Both the position numbers and the translations under genes were made by a program. A model generated the notes under the pieces. That model saw only the letters and a list, made by a program, of their open reading frames with translations. It was not told the DNA's origin and ran no database searches. Below are positions 16,010 to 25,444 of a DNA stretch of 64,000 nucleotides, in pieces (position 1 is the first letter of the stretch; each line of letters opens with the position of its first letter). This DNA comes from Alkalihalobacillus deserti (lineage in GTDB: Bacteria > Bacillota > Bacilli > Bacillales > Bacillaceae_D): the NCBI RefSeq assembly GCF_020734105.1, contig NZ_JAJAFR010000001.1:558001-622000 (forward strand), given 5' to 3'.

Positions 16010-16405
16010 TTGTTTAATCTAGACAGTCCACCGTCAAGAAATGGTCCTTTTACTAACCATATTAAATTTACTACAAATTTAGATGAGAATAATAAAGTAA
16101 TTACGGCGTTGAAAATTGAAGAGTATCACTTAAACAACAAAGGAATTGTTCATGGAGGAGTAATCGCGACAATGTTAGATAATGTCATTGGTGATTCCAT
16201 TTCAATGGTCGTTAACTCATCAGTTATCACCATAAATTTAAGTGTAAATTATCTAGCGCCTGTAAAAGCTGATTCATTTCTTACAGCAACTGGAAACATT
16301 CTTCAGCAAGGATACAAAATTACGACCGCTGAAGGAATCATTAAGGACGAAAAAGGCACTTTGATTGCGAAGGGAATTGGCACATTCAAAGTAATTCGAA
16401 AGTAA
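16010..16405 (+). CDS. PaaI-type hot-dog thioesterase
   Basis: The protein has 131 residues from TTG 16010 (AAAGGAG at 15995-16001; GTG 16001 would overlap the ribosome binding site). The HGGVIATMLDNVIGDS segment is the PaaI signature, with the Asp as probable catalytic residue and GIVHGG preceding it. It is the first gene behind sigma-54 promoter P1, with thiolase and SDR following. The protein at 29939 is a paralogue (LHGGIQASMLDNITG). Expected role: hydrolysis of acyl- or aryl-CoA to free trapped CoA. Confidence 0.85.
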   Translation: MFNLDSPPSRNGPFTNHIKFTTNLDENNKVITALKIEEYHLNNKGIVHGGVIATMLDNVIGDSISMVVNSSVITINLSVNYLAPVKADSFLTATGNILQQGYKITTAEGIIKDEKGTLIAKGIGTFKVIRK

Positions 16406-16466
16406 ATGGGAGTTTTAATTAAATAGTTTTAGGACTGATAACTTTATAATAGGATGGAGAATAAAA

Positions 16467-17651
16467 ATGAATAATGATGTTGTAATTGTAAGCGCAGTTC
16501 GAACAGCAGTAGGACGGTCCGGTGGTTCGTTAAAAGGATTAAGTTCAGGGGATTTAGGTGCCATTGTTATAAAAGAGGCACTTAAGCGAGGAAGCGTCTC
16601 ACCAGAACTGGTAGATGAGGTTATTTTAGGTGAAGTACGTCAATCAACTGAATCATCAAACGTTGCTCGGGTTGCATCGTTAAGAGCCGGCATATCTGAA
16701 AAAGCTTCAGCTTATACAGTAAATCGCTTGTGTGCATCAGGTATGCAAGCAATTGCCTCAGGGGCGCAACAAATTATGTTAAACCAATCAGAAATTGTTG
16801 TTGCTGGTGGAACAGAAAATATGAGTAGAGCACCAATCTACTTAAGAAATTCACGTTTCGGGGAAGGAAATCCGAAATTGGTTGATTCAAATACGGAAAA
16901 TGGACAACAACCACAGGAGATATATGGTAGTCACCTTGGGATGGGAATTACTGCTGAAAATGTAGCGGAACGATATAACATTTCACGAGAAGATCAAGAC
17001 CAATTTGCATTGTTAAGTCAGCAGAAAGCTTCAGACGCCATTCAAAATGGTCAATTTAAGGATGAAATTGTACCGATTCAAATTAAAGAAAGAAAAACTA
17101 GTTTTATATTTGATACGGATGAGTTTCCAAGACCTAACACTACATTGGAAGCGTTATCAAAACTTAAAACTGCATTTAAAGAAAATGGCTCTGTCACAGC
17201 GGGAAATGCATGCGGAAGGAATGATGGTGCGGCCGCAGTTGTTCTAATGTCTAGTACGAAGACTCAAGAACTTGGATTAAAGCCACTTGCTAAAATTGTA
17301 GATTGGGTATCTTCAGGAGTATCACCTGAAATAATGGGTATCGGACCTGTCCCTGCTCTAGCAAAACTACTTCAACGAACGGGTAAAAGAATTGAGGATA
17401 TCGGGTTAATTGAACTAAATGAAGCTTTTGCCGCACAATCCTTGGCTGTCATTCGTGAAGCGGGACTTGATTCTGAAAAAGTTAATGTTAATGGTGGAGC
17501 AATTGCCTTAGGTCACCCACTTGGTGCCACTGGATGTAGGATTGTTACTTCACTTATTCATGAGATGAGCAAAAGAAAAGAGAAATATGGGGTTGCAACT
17601 TTATGTGTTGGCGGTGGTCAAGGAATGGCAATCATGCTGGAGCATCTATAA
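16467..17651 (+). CDS. Acetyl-CoA acetyltransferase (thiolase)
   Basis: The 394-residue thiolase has a complete catalytic set: Cys about 89 in [10 protein letters not shown], His about 350 in [13 protein letters not shown], and Cys about 380 in CVGGGQG. NRLCASG instead of DRQCGSG, and ALGHPLG, place it nearer to the AtoB/PhaA and PcaF-like group than the other two thiolases here. It would cleave 3-oxoacyl-CoA (or 3-oxoadipyl-like CoA) to acetyl-CoA. ATG 16467 follows GGATGGAGA. It is the second gene of the P1 operon. Confidence 0.92.
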   Translation: MNNDVVIVSAVRTAVGRSGGSLKGLSSGDLGAIVIKEALKRGSVSPELVDEVILGEVRQSTESSNVARVASLRAGISEKASAYTVNRLCASGMQAIASGAQQIMLNQSEIVVAGGTENMSRAPIYLRNSRFGEGNPKLVDSNTENGQQPQEIYGSHLGMGITAENVAERYNISREDQDQFALLSQQKASDAIQNGQFKDEIVPIQIKERKTSFIFDTDEFPRPNTTLEALSKLKTAFKENGSVTAGNACGRNDGAAAVVLMSSTKTQELGLKPLAKIVDWVSSGVSPEIMGIGPVPALAKLLQRTGKRIEDIGLIELNEAFAAQSLAVIREAGLDSEKVNVNGGAIALGHPLGATGCRIVTSLIHEMSKRKEKYGVATLCVGGGQGMAIMLEHL

Positions 17652-17751
17652 TCAAATTGCTTTTTTGGAAAAGAAAATCTAGTAACATAAGTTGCTAGGT
17701 TTTCCTTTTAATTATCTAAAAATAACTTGGTTATTCGAAGGAGGAGTAATG

Positions 17752-18522
17752 ATGAGTGTTTTTCAATTATTTGATTTAACTGGAAAAGTAGCTTTAATTA
17801 CAGGAGGAGGAAGAGGTCTTGGTAAACAAATTGCTGAAGCCTTTGCAGAAGCGGGTTGTCAAATCATTGTTTGTTCAAGGAAGTTAGAGAACTGTGAAGA
17901 AACCGCTAAAGGACTACAAGAAAAAGGCACAAAATCGATGGCGCTAGCTTGTGACGTAACAAATAAAGAAGATGTTGAGCGCGTTATAAAAGAAGTGATT
18001 AATGAATTTGGAAAGATAGATATATTAGTAAACAACAGTGGGGCAACTTGGGGAGCACCTGTTGAAGAAATGCCTGAGGATGCTTGGGATAAAGTTATGA
18101 ACGTTAATGTCAAAGGTACTTTCTTGATGTCACAAAAAGTAGGAAAACATATGATTCAAAACGGAGCTGGAAAAATCATTAATATTTCATCAGTCGCTGG
18201 TATAAAAGCAGAGCCAGAAGAAGTTCTAAATGCCATTGGCTATAGTACAAGTAAAGCTGCTGTTATTCATTTTACAAAAGATCTTGCTAGAAAATGGGCA
18301 CATCATGGAGTTTATGTTAATTCTATTGCACCTGGGTTTTTCCCTACGAAGATGACAAAATCAGTTCTTGAAAAAAAAGGAGATGATATTATTTCACATA
18401 TTCCTTTAAAAAGGATTGGTGATGACAACATGTTAAAAGGTGCTGCGCTATATCTTGCTTCTACAGCTAGCGACTTTGTGACAGGACAAACGATTGTCGT
18501 TGATGGCGGAGCTACACTGTAA
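17752..18522 (+). CDS. SDR-family oxidoreductase (paralogue of 12653)
   Basis: The SDR has 256 residues from ATG 17752 (AAGGAGGAG at 17738-17746; ATG 17749 is the alternative). TGGGRGLG is at about 17-24, followed by NNSGATWGAPVEEMP and Tyr/Lys in GYSTSKAAVIHFTKD. Almost the whole protein aligns with the SDR at 12653, including the unusual insert before the catalytic Tyr, so one arose by duplication. Third gene of the P1 operon; a terminator follows directly. It likely oxidises a 3-hydroxyacyl-CoA for the preceding thiolase. Confidence 0.87.
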   Translation: MSVFQLFDLTGKVALITGGGRGLGKQIAEAFAEAGCQIIVCSRKLENCEETAKGLQEKGTKSMALACDVTNKEDVERVIKEVINEFGKIDILVNNSGATWGAPVEEMPEDAWDKVMNVNVKGTFLMSQKVGKHMIQNGAGKIINISSVAGIKAEPEEVLNAIGYSTSKAAVIHFTKDLARKWAHHGVYVNSIAPGFFPTKMTKSVLEKKGDDIISHIPLKRIGDDNMLKGAALYLASTASDFVTGQTIVVDGGATL

Positions 18523-18550
18523 AGAATAGTGTTTTAAAAAAATATATTAG

Positions 18551-18585
18551 AAAAGATTATCTCGTGTTTGGGATAATCTTTTTTT
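18551..18585 (+). terminator. Terminator of the P1 operon
   Basis: AAAGATTATC and GATAATCTTT form a stem closed by a short loop and followed by seven T's, 30 bases after the SDR stop. Confidence 0.8.
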
Positions 18586-19107
18586 CCTAATATAAAAAAA
18601 CGAGAAAGTGGTCAAGAAGATCACTATCTTTTAAGAAAATAAATCGCCTTTATAAACAAATAAATGGATATTATTCTAACTTTCATGCTTGATCGCCTTG
18701 GAGAGTTCATAAATAATATGATATTCTATGATTGTTAAATGTTTTTAATATTCAACAATATCTTTTTTTACAGCATTATCTCCATGCATAAAGTGCAATA
18801 GGACAAGTTGAAAAAAGTATTTATACAGTATGTTAGATCAAGTTTCATGTTAGTTGGCTGTTTCGTGTTCCATTAGAATAAGGAAGAGAATGAATCTAAG
18901 AAGAGTGAGCACGCCTTAACGAAAATTATTTTTTTATGGCTGTTAAATGTATGCGCTTTATCTAGAGTTTTTCGCAGATATAAATCTGCAAGTGTAAGAT
19001 CTATTTGTAAATACTAAAGTATTAATTCATCTTCTTTAAAAGATGGTCGTTTGCGGAGTGAGATTTAGTTTCCTACAGATTGTATTTCACATATAAGGAG
19101 GAAATTT
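18586..19107. other. Intergenic region before the sigma-54 activator
   Basis: About 520 bases of AT-rich sequence with no supportable gene. The promoter of the activator should lie here; I see no convincing -35/-10 or -24/-12 pair. The ribosome binding site AAGGAGG is at 19096-19102. Confidence 0.4.
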
Positions 19108-20823
19108 ATGCTAGAGCTACAGTTAGAGTTGAAGTTTTTGAATGTATTACCTTATCCATTGTTTGTAACAAGTAAACAAGGCGAAGTTATTTTTCAAAAT
19201 AGTAAAATGATGGAGTTTGTGAAAACGAAGGAATCAAAGAGTTCTGAAACAAAAAATATAATAAATTTCTTAAATGATAATACGGAGGATAAGTTTATCT
19301 ATACTAATATGGATAATCGCTCTTTTCTTTTTGTGAAATCAGTTTTCAGTCATATGGGGGATTATTATCTTTACATGGGGATTGAATCGAGCTCTGTAGA
19401 GAAGTTAATAGAAAGATTAAAAGAGACTGAGCAGTTAAACGTGGAATTAGATACAATCATTGAGAATTCGTATGATGGGATATATATCACTGATTATGAC
19501 GGGAAGACCTTGAAAACAAATACAGCGATAGAAAGAATAACTGGGATCCCAAAGGAATATTACATAGGAAAAAAAGTAGATGAGCTTATGAAAAGAGGAA
19601 TTCTTGAAAATTCTGTAACTCATAAGGTCATTAAGGAAAAAAGAACGGTTTCTATTGTTCAAGCTAATTACAAAGGAAAAGAAACACTTATTACGGGTAA
19701 TCCTGTATTTGATAAAAATGGGCAGATTACAAAAGTTGTAACGAATATCCGAGACTTATCCGAACTTAATGAATTACAAGCTGCATTAAGAAAAGCAAAT
19801 GAACTAAATGAGAATTACAAAAAAGAAATAGATAAATTAAAAGGTAGCAATAGAAATATTGATGGAGTTGTTGTTTCTAGTCAAGAGTTGAAAATTATTT
19901 ACGAAACCGCTCGTCGAATCTCCAATGTTGATGCTACTGTACTTATTTTGGGTGAGACAGGCGTGGGTAAAGATGTGTTAGCGAAATTTATTTTTAACAA
20001 TAGTTTAAGAGCGAAAGATGGAGAGTATATTAAAGTAAATTGTGGTGCTATTCCGGCAGATTTATTAGAGTCTGAACTTTTTGGATATGAAAGTGGCGCA
20101 TTTACTGGTGCCAGTAGAAATGGTAAACCTGGAATGTTTGAACTTGCCAACAACGGAGTGCTTTTCTTAGATGAGATTGGGGAATTATCGCTTGCCCTTC
20201 AAGTAAAACTATTAAGAGCATTACAAGAACATGAGATTCAACGTATTGGTGGAACAAAAACGAAAAAAATAAATGTTCGCGTAATAGCGGCGACAAACCG
20301 TAATCTGAAAGAAATGGTGAATGAAGGTACATTCAGAGAGGATTTATTTTATCGTCTTAATGTCATTCCTATTTTAATTCCTCCATTGCGTGAAAGAAGG
20401 AATGACATACTTCCCCTTGCAGGTCTATTTTTAAATCAAGTGAATAAAAAATATAGTTTTCATAAAACTCTAGATAAAAATTTAAAAGAATTTCTTAAGA
20501 GTTATAATTGGCCAGGAAACATTAGAGAGTTATCCAATTTAATAGAACGAATGATTTTCACAACTGATAATGAAATGTTAACTATTGAAAATTTACCTTA
20601 TGAATACCGAGAATCGTCTAATATTAATGAGATGATTACCGAATCTATTACTTTAAAAGAGGCAGTGGAGTATACCGAAGAAAAAGTGTTATCAAATGCA
20701 GCTAAGAAATATAACACTACGTATGAAATTGCCAAGGTATTAGCGACTAGTCAAGCTACGGTAGTAAGAAAGTTAAAAAAGTACAAGATTACATTAAAAA
20801 ATAAAAAAAATGGAGAATCTTAA
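19108..20823 (+). CDS. PAS-domain sigma-54-dependent transcriptional activator
   Basis: The 571-residue bacterial enhancer-binding protein has a probable N-terminal PAS-like sensor (about 10-100), a second PAS (about 115-225, with NSYDGIYITDYDG), a short coiled coil, and an AAA+ domain. That domain carries Walker A GETGVGKD (about 282-289), the GAFTGAS loop (about 330-336) that contacts sigma-54, Walker B GVLFLDEIGE (about 351-360), and the R-finger region. A Fis-type HTH follows at about 540-565 (YEIAKVLATSQATVVRKLKK). There is no receiver domain, so it senses a ligand or redox state directly, like BkdR or RocR-type regulators. It lies between two sigma-54 promoters of the catabolic genes and is their likely activator. 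Confidence 0.93.
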   Translation: MLELQLELKFLNVLPYPLFVTSKQGEVIFQNSKMMEFVKTKESKSSETKNIINFLNDNTEDKFIYTNMDNRSFLFVKSVFSHMGDYYLYMGIESSSVEKLIERLKETEQLNVELDTIIENSYDGIYITDYDGKTLKTNTAIERITGIPKEYYIGKKVDELMKRGILENSVTHKVIKEKRTVSIVQANYKGKETLITGNPVFDKNGQITKVVTNIRDLSELNELQAALRKANELNENYKKEIDKLKGSNRNIDGVVVSSQELKIIYETARRISNVDATVLILGETGVGKDVLAKFIFNNSLRAKDGEYIKVNCGAIPADLLESELFGYESGAFTGASRNGKPGMFELANNGVLFLDEIGELSLALQVKLLRALQEHEIQRIGGTKTKKINVRVIAATNRNLKEMVNEGTFREDLFYRLNVIPILIPPLRERRNDILPLAGLFLNQVNKKYSFHKTLDKNLKEFLKSYNWPGNIRELSNLIERMIFTTDNEMLTIENLPYEYRESSNINEMITESITLKEAVEYTEEKVLSNAAKKYNTTYEIAKVLATSQATVVRKLKKYKITLKNKKNGES

Positions 20824-20843
20824 TAAAGATTCTCCATTTTTTT
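20806..20843 (+). terminator. Terminator overlapping the activator's stop codon
   Basis: AAAATGGAGAATCTT and AAGATTCTCCATTTT form a near-perfect stem around the TAA at 20821-20823, followed by T's. It insulates the activator gene from the following operon. Confidence 0.85.
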
Positions 20844-20861
20844 AAAATAAAATCGATAATA

Positions 20862-20885
20862 CAATATTGAATCATTGAATCTATC
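20862..20885 (+). promoter_or_regulatory. Possible enhancer (upstream activating) sequence for P2
   Basis: CAATATTGAATCATTGAATC about 180-190 bases before P2 resembles CAATATTGAATTATTT at about 15830, which lies 60 bases before P1. Enhancers for sigma-54 activators usually lie 80-200 bases upstream. No equally clear copy was found before P3, so this is weak. Confidence 0.25.
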
Positions 20886-21057
20886 CTGTTTTGAACGTTT
20901 TTACGTTATTTAGATTCATTCTTGAATTAAAAAAAGAAAATGTCATGCTGATAAAGTACAAGTCATTTAAAGTAGCAAGCAGTTTTAGCACTTATTTTAT
21001 TGAAAATCCTTGTAAATAAGCATTAAATAAATGATTCCCTCTATTTTTAAAAAAAGT

Positions 21058-21074
21058 TGGCACGAACATTGCAT
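21058..21074 (+). promoter_or_regulatory. Sigma-54 promoter P2 (-24/-12)
   Basis: TGGCACG-N4-TTGCAT is a full consensus match with GG (21059-21060) and GC (21071-21072) ten bases apart. It is 40 bases upstream of the acyl-CoA dehydrogenase start and would drive the dehydrogenase, TRAP-TAXI and possibly cluster II genes. Confidence 0.88.
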
Positions 21075-21113
21075 TTTAAAGTTAGTGAATAACAATTCAG
21101 GGAGGAATCTAAA

Positions 21114-22262
21114 ATGACAGTAGTTTTAACAGATGAAATACAACAAATGAAAACAATGATTCGTAACTTTGTAGAAAAGGAAGTAGAACCATTTGCTCAA
21201 CAAATTGAGGAAGAAGATGCCATTCCTCAGCACCTCGTGGATAAAGCAAAGGAACTAGGACTTTTTGGAATGAGCATACCAGAAGAGTATGGTGGAATTG
21301 GACTAAATACGGTTGGCAAGGCTGTTGTATTAGAGCAGCTTGGAAGAACACATAATGGGTTTGTTTCATTAATTAGTGCGCATACGGGAATAGGTAGCAC
21401 TGGACTTGTTAAATTAGCATCTGAACATTTAAAACGTAAATATTTACCAGATATGGCTAGTGGTGAAAAAATTGCGGCATTTGCTTTATCAGAGCCTGGA
21501 GCTGGATCGGATGCAACAAATTTATCTACAACAGCCGAGAAAAAGGGAGAATATTGGGTTGTAAATGGTACCAAGCACTTTATTACAAATGGACCTGTTG
21601 CTGATGTGTTTACTGTTTTTGCTTTAACGGATAGAGAAAAAGGAGCAAAAGGCGGAATCACAGCATTCTTAATTGAAAAAGATTTCCCAGGGCTCATTGT
21701 CGGTAAAAAAGATAAAAAGATGGGACTTCGTGGTTCTTACACATCTCAAATTATTTTTGAAGATTGTATTGTACCTGAGGAAAATGTCATTGGCGAAGTA
21801 GGGATGGGTTATATAAATGCGCTAACAATCTTAGGAGAGGGCCGCGTCGGTTTAGCAGCTAGAGCAGTTGGATCATGCGATAAACTAATAGAGTTGTCTG
21901 CTAAGTATGCAAAAGAACGGGTGCAATTTGGTAAACCAATTGCAGATAATCAAGGAATTCAATGGATTCTTGCAGATATGGCTACTGAAACAGAAGCAGC
22001 AAGAGCATTAGCGATGAGTGCAGCACAGAAGATTGATGATGGACAGAAAGTAATAAAGGAAGCATCAATGGCAAAGCTCTTTGCGTCAGATGTATACAAC
22101 CGTGTAGCTGACAAGGCATTACAAATTCACGGAGGAATCGGCTACATAGCAGAGTACGCTGTTGAGCGTTTTTATAGAGATGCTAGGATTACAAAGATCT
22201 ATGAAGGAACGAATGAAATTCAGAGAATTATTATCTCTAGACGAATTCTTGAGGAAAACTAA
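21114..22262 (+). CDS. Acyl-CoA dehydrogenase (short-chain type)
   Basis: The 382-residue flavoenzyme has FALSEPGAGSDATN near the FAD site, KERVQFGKPIADNQG, and YEGTNEIQRIIISR with the catalytic Glu at about 368. The sequence is of the BCAD/SCAD type (MmgC, AcdA-like). The related enzyme at 33958 shares [13 protein letters not shown]-type stretches. It catalyses alpha,beta-desaturation of acyl-CoA with ETF as acceptor. ATG 21114 follows GGGAGGA. It is the first gene behind P2. Confidence 0.92.
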   Translation: MTVVLTDEIQQMKTMIRNFVEKEVEPFAQQIEEEDAIPQHLVDKAKELGLFGMSIPEEYGGIGLNTVGKAVVLEQLGRTHNGFVSLISAHTGIGSTGLVKLASEHLKRKYLPDMASGEKIAAFALSEPGAGSDATNLSTTAEKKGEYWVVNGTKHFITNGPVADVFTVFALTDREKGAKGGITAFLIEKDFPGLIVGKKDKKMGLRGSYTSQIIFEDCIVPEENVIGEVGMGYINALTILGEGRVGLAARAVGSCDKLIELSAKYAKERVQFGKPIADNQGIQWILADMATETEAARALAMSAAQKIDDGQKVIKEASMAKLFASDVYNRVADKALQIHGGIGYIAEYAVERFYRDARITKIYEGTNEIQRIIISRRILEEN

Positions 22263-22328
22263 AAATGCACCTGCCATTTTGTATGGATTATTACGTTCAT
22301 TCGGTTTATATAGTGAGGTGGTGAAAAT

Positions 22329-24284
22329 ATGAAAGATATAAAAAAGACTCCCCAAAAAATTGATACAGCGATCCAAGAAAAACCATCATATATTGAAACA
22401 TTATGGAAAAGCAGAGGAACCAAGTGGAATAAAGCTCGACTATTAACTTTAATAATAGCCACTCTTGCTATTGGACTATCAATCTTTCACATTTATACGG
22501 CAGGTTATGGTACATTGCCGTCATGGCAGCAAAGAAGTATCCATGTCATTTGGGCAGTATTATTAATTTTTCTTTTGTTTCCGTTTAAAAAGGGAAAAGA
22601 ATTTGGTTGGCTAGACATTATCTTTGTCCTCATAACATTAGCTACTGCAGCTTATATGTTATTTGATGCACAAGGTATTCAAAGTAGACAGGGGAATGTA
22701 AGCATAAATGACATTATATTTGGTACGGTACTAATAGGGTTGATTCTAGAGGCGACACGCCGTACAAATGGGATATTAATGGCTCTAATTGGCTTGTTTT
22801 TCATGGCTTATATCTTTTTAGGGCAATACTTCCCTGGTGCTTTAGCTCATCCAGGAGTGCGCTATGGGAAAGTCATTGATCAGATGTTTAATAGTACGTT
22901 AGGGATATTTAGTTCACCAATCTATATCAGTTCTACGATGCTGATTTTGTTCGTGATATTTGGAGCGTTCTTGATGAAATCTGGCGGAGGACAATTTTTT
23001 ACTAATTTTGCTTTTGGGGCGTTAGGCAATAAACCTGGTGGACCGGCACTTTCGGCAGTTGGTGCGAGTGCATTGGTGTCAACAATTACAGGCAATGGAG
23101 CAGCAAATGCCGCAATTACGGGTTCTTTTACGATTCCCCTTATGAAAAAGCTTGGGTATAAAAAGAAGTTCGCAGCAGCGGTTGAAGCCGTAGCGTCTCA
23201 AGGCGGGCAAATCATGCCGCCGATTATGGGTGCATCTGTGTTTATTATGGCGGAGGCAACAGGAGTTCCTTACATTCAGCTTGCTCTTTATGCGCTTATA
23301 CCAGCAGTCATCTATTTCTTGATCGCTGGGCTTATCGTATATTTCCATGCAAAACGCTTGAAGTTAGAGGGTATTCCAAAAGAACAACTGCCTAGTGTGA
23401 AAGAAGTTTTGTTAAAACAAAGTTACATGTTTTTACCAATACTATTAATCATCGGATTAATGATTTATGGTTTTAGTCCAATGAAAGCAGGTTTCTATGC
23501 GATTATCGCAACGATTCTTTTAAGTTGGTTAAGAAAGCAAACGAGAATGGGATTACTTAGTATTCTCGGCGCTCTCGAAAACGGTACCAAGGCTGCGTTA
23601 GCAGTTATAGCCGCTTGTGCAACTGCTGGCATTGTCGTTGGAGCGGTTTCGCTAACTGGACTAGGCTTAACCTTTACACGTTTTATGATTGATGTAGCTG
23701 GTGGAAATCTCTTCGTATTACTTTTGTTAATGGCTGTTGCTTCTATTATTTTAGGAATGGGAATGCCAACCGTGTCTGCTTATGTCATTTTGTCAATTTT
23801 GGGTGTGCCTGCATTAACAGATTTAGGTGTTAATTTAATTGCTGCCCATATGTTTGTCTTCTATTTTGGTGCTTTATCAGGACTCACACCGCCTGTGGCA
23901 ATTACAGCTTACACGACAGCGGGGATTGCTGGATCAAATCCGAATGCAACAGCACTGTATTCAATGAGAATCGGTTTTGGAGGGTTCTTTCTCCCGTTTA
24001 TCTTTGTATATAATCCGCAATTGCTCATGCAAGATGGAAATGCAGTAGAAATTATTCTCGTAACTGTAAGCGCTTTAGCAAGTTGTTTCCTCATTGCTAG
24101 TGCAGTAGAGGGATATCTTCTAAATGTTTTAAGTGCTGTGCAGAGGATTATATTGTTTATTGGTGCGACAGCACTAGTACTTCCGGGGCTATTGGGAGAT
24201 TTGTTCGGTGTAGCAATATTCATCCTAATTATTTTCTGGCAGAAATCCAAAAACAAGGATGAACCGAGACAGTTAAGCGCATAA
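22329..24284 (+). CDS. TRAP transporter fused permease (DctQ-DctM, TAXI type)
   Basis: The 651-residue membrane protein has many hydrophobic segments. The N-terminal part (about 35-150) corresponds to the small DctQ-like subunit. From about 165 on it is a DctM-type ion-transporter domain with GNGAANAAITGSFTIP, SQGGQIMPPIMGASVF, LGMGMPTVSAYVI and LTPPVAITAYTTAGIAG. Such 4TM-12TM fusions pair with TAXI binding proteins, and one is encoded 32 bases downstream. It imports an organic acid with sodium or proton symport. ATG 22329 follows GAGGTGGTG. It is in the P2 transcript, 66 bases after the dehydrogenase. Confidence 0.92.
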   Translation: MKDIKKTPQKIDTAIQEKPSYIETLWKSRGTKWNKARLLTLIIATLAIGLSIFHIYTAGYGTLPSWQQRSIHVIWAVLLIFLLFPFKKGKEFGWLDIIFVLITLATAAYMLFDAQGIQSRQGNVSINDIIFGTVLIGLILEATRRTNGILMALIGLFFMAYIFLGQYFPGALAHPGVRYGKVIDQMFNSTLGIFSSPIYISSTMLILFVIFGAFLMKSGGGQFFTNFAFGALGNKPGGPALSAVGASALVSTITGNGAANAAITGSFTIPLMKKLGYKKKFAAAVEAVASQGGQIMPPIMGASVFIMAEATGVPYIQLALYALIPAVIYFLIAGLIVYFHAKRLKLEGIPKEQLPSVKEVLLKQSYMFLPILLIIGLMIYGFSPMKAGFYAIIATILLSWLRKQTRMGLLSILGALENGTKAALAVIAACATAGIVVGAVSLTGLGLTFTRFMIDVAGGNLFVLLLLMAVASIILGMGMPTVSAYVILSILGVPALTDLGVNLIAAHMFVFYFGALSGLTPPVAITAYTTAGIAGSNPNATALYSMRIGFGGFFLPFIFVYNPQLLMQDGNAVEIILVTVSALASCFLIASAVEGYLLNVLSAVQRIILFIGATALVLPGLLGDLFGVAIFILIIFWQKSKNKDEPRQLSA

Positions 24285-24316
24285 AGTCTTTTAAAATATA
24301 TTTATGGGGGATAAAG

Positions 24317-25360
24317 ATGAATAAGAAACTATTAAGTGCATTTTTTATCGGATTGTTGATAATGGTGTTAACTGCATGTGGCGGGGAGCAAGCTGATAGT
24401 GAGAGTGAAGCAGCTAGCGATTCAAGCGGTGAAGCTACATCAGAAAAACTTACAGCTCCTGACAGGTTTTTACGAATTGGTTCAGGACCAATGGGTTCAG
24501 GTTGGTATCCAATTACAACATCGCTTTCAGAAATTTATATGGAAGGATTTGAAAACCTAAATGCATCTCAACTGGAAGGTGGATCTGTTTCGAACTTGAA
24601 AGCAATGGAAATTGGAGATATTGAATATAGCATTAATTACACATCTGATTTTGTTGATGCGTTAAATGGAACGGCAGAATTTGATCAAGCTTTATCGACA
24701 CCAGCTGGTCTCGCATCTATTTACCCTGTATATCAAACAATTGCCACACTTGCCGAGAACAATGATATTAATACGATTGAAGACATTATTAGTAAACACA
24801 TTTTCTTAGGACCACAAAATGGTGGTGGCCCAGTAAGCTTTTGGAGAATGATGGCTGAATACGGATATGATGAAGAGGCAATTCGCCAAGCTGGTGGACG
24901 AATTTCTTATGGAAATTACTCAGATGGTGCAACAATGCTGACTGATGGAAATGTTGATGTGTTCGTTGCTGGTGGAGCACCGCAAGTAACTGCATTACAA
25001 GAAATTGAGTTAACTAGAGAAGTTAAGATTCTGCCAATTGAACAGGATAAATTGGAGAGTTTGGCGGATAGAGGATTTGGTATTTCTTTTGATAGCATTC
25101 CGGCAGGCTCATACAAAGGACAGGATGAGGAGATTCCGACTTACACGCTTGTTACGATGTTGACAGTTTCCAATAATCTAGATAAGGACTATGTCTATAA
25201 TCTAACAAAAATGTTCTGGGATAACATGGCTGAATTCGAAAAGTCAGTACCAGCTCGTGCAGAAAACTTCACACTAGACACTGCACTAGATGGTATTGAA
25301 GCAGAACAGCTGCATCCTGGAGCAAAAAGATATTATGAAGAAGTTGGAGCATTAAACTAG
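24317..25360 (+). CDS. TAXI-family TRAP solute-binding lipoprotein
   Basis: The 347-residue protein has a lipoprotein signal ending VLTAC (Cys about 21). The mature part starts with RFLRIGSGPMGSGWYPITTSLSEI, the TAXI signature (compare GT.GGTYYP), and continues with LEGGSVSNLKAMEIGDIEYSI. It delivers the solute to the fused permease upstream. ATG 24317 follows GGGGGAT. Characterised TAXI proteins bind small organic acids such as 2-oxoglutarate or glutamate; the ligand here is unassigned. Confidence 0.9.
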   Translation: MNKKLLSAFFIGLLIMVLTACGGEQADSESEAASDSSGEATSEKLTAPDRFLRIGSGPMGSGWYPITTSLSEIYMEGFENLNASQLEGGSVSNLKAMEIGDIEYSINYTSDFVDALNGTAEFDQALSTPAGLASIYPVYQTIATLAENNDINTIEDIISKHIFLGPQNGGGPVSFWRMMAEYGYDEEAIRQAGGRISYGNYSDGATMLTDGNVDVFVAGGAPQVTALQEIELTREVKILPIEQDKLESLADRGFGISFDSIPAGSYKGQDEEIPTYTLVTMLTVSNNLDKDYVYNLTKMFWDNMAEFEKSVPARAENFTLDTALDGIEAEQLHPGAKRYYEEVGALN

Positions 25361-25372
25361 TAGAAATATTCC

Positions 25373-25398
25373 AGCAACCACTTTAAGTAGTGGTTGCT
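25373..25398 (+). terminator. Hairpin after the TAXI gene (possible partial terminator)
   Basis: AGCAACCACT pairs perfectly with AGTGGTTGCT around a six-base loop. Only CT and A's follow, with no T-run, so it may instead act as a processing or stability hairpin, letting P2 transcription continue into cluster II. Confidence 0.45.
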
Positions 25399-25444
25399 CT
25401 AAAAATAATGTCAACGGTTTTTAATGAAAGGGTGAAAAAAATAG

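Noticed and set aside
25373-25398. Full separation of the TAXI operon from cluster II by the hairpin.
   Set aside because: No T-run follows and no promoter is visible before 25445, so I kept it as a weak or processing hairpin only.
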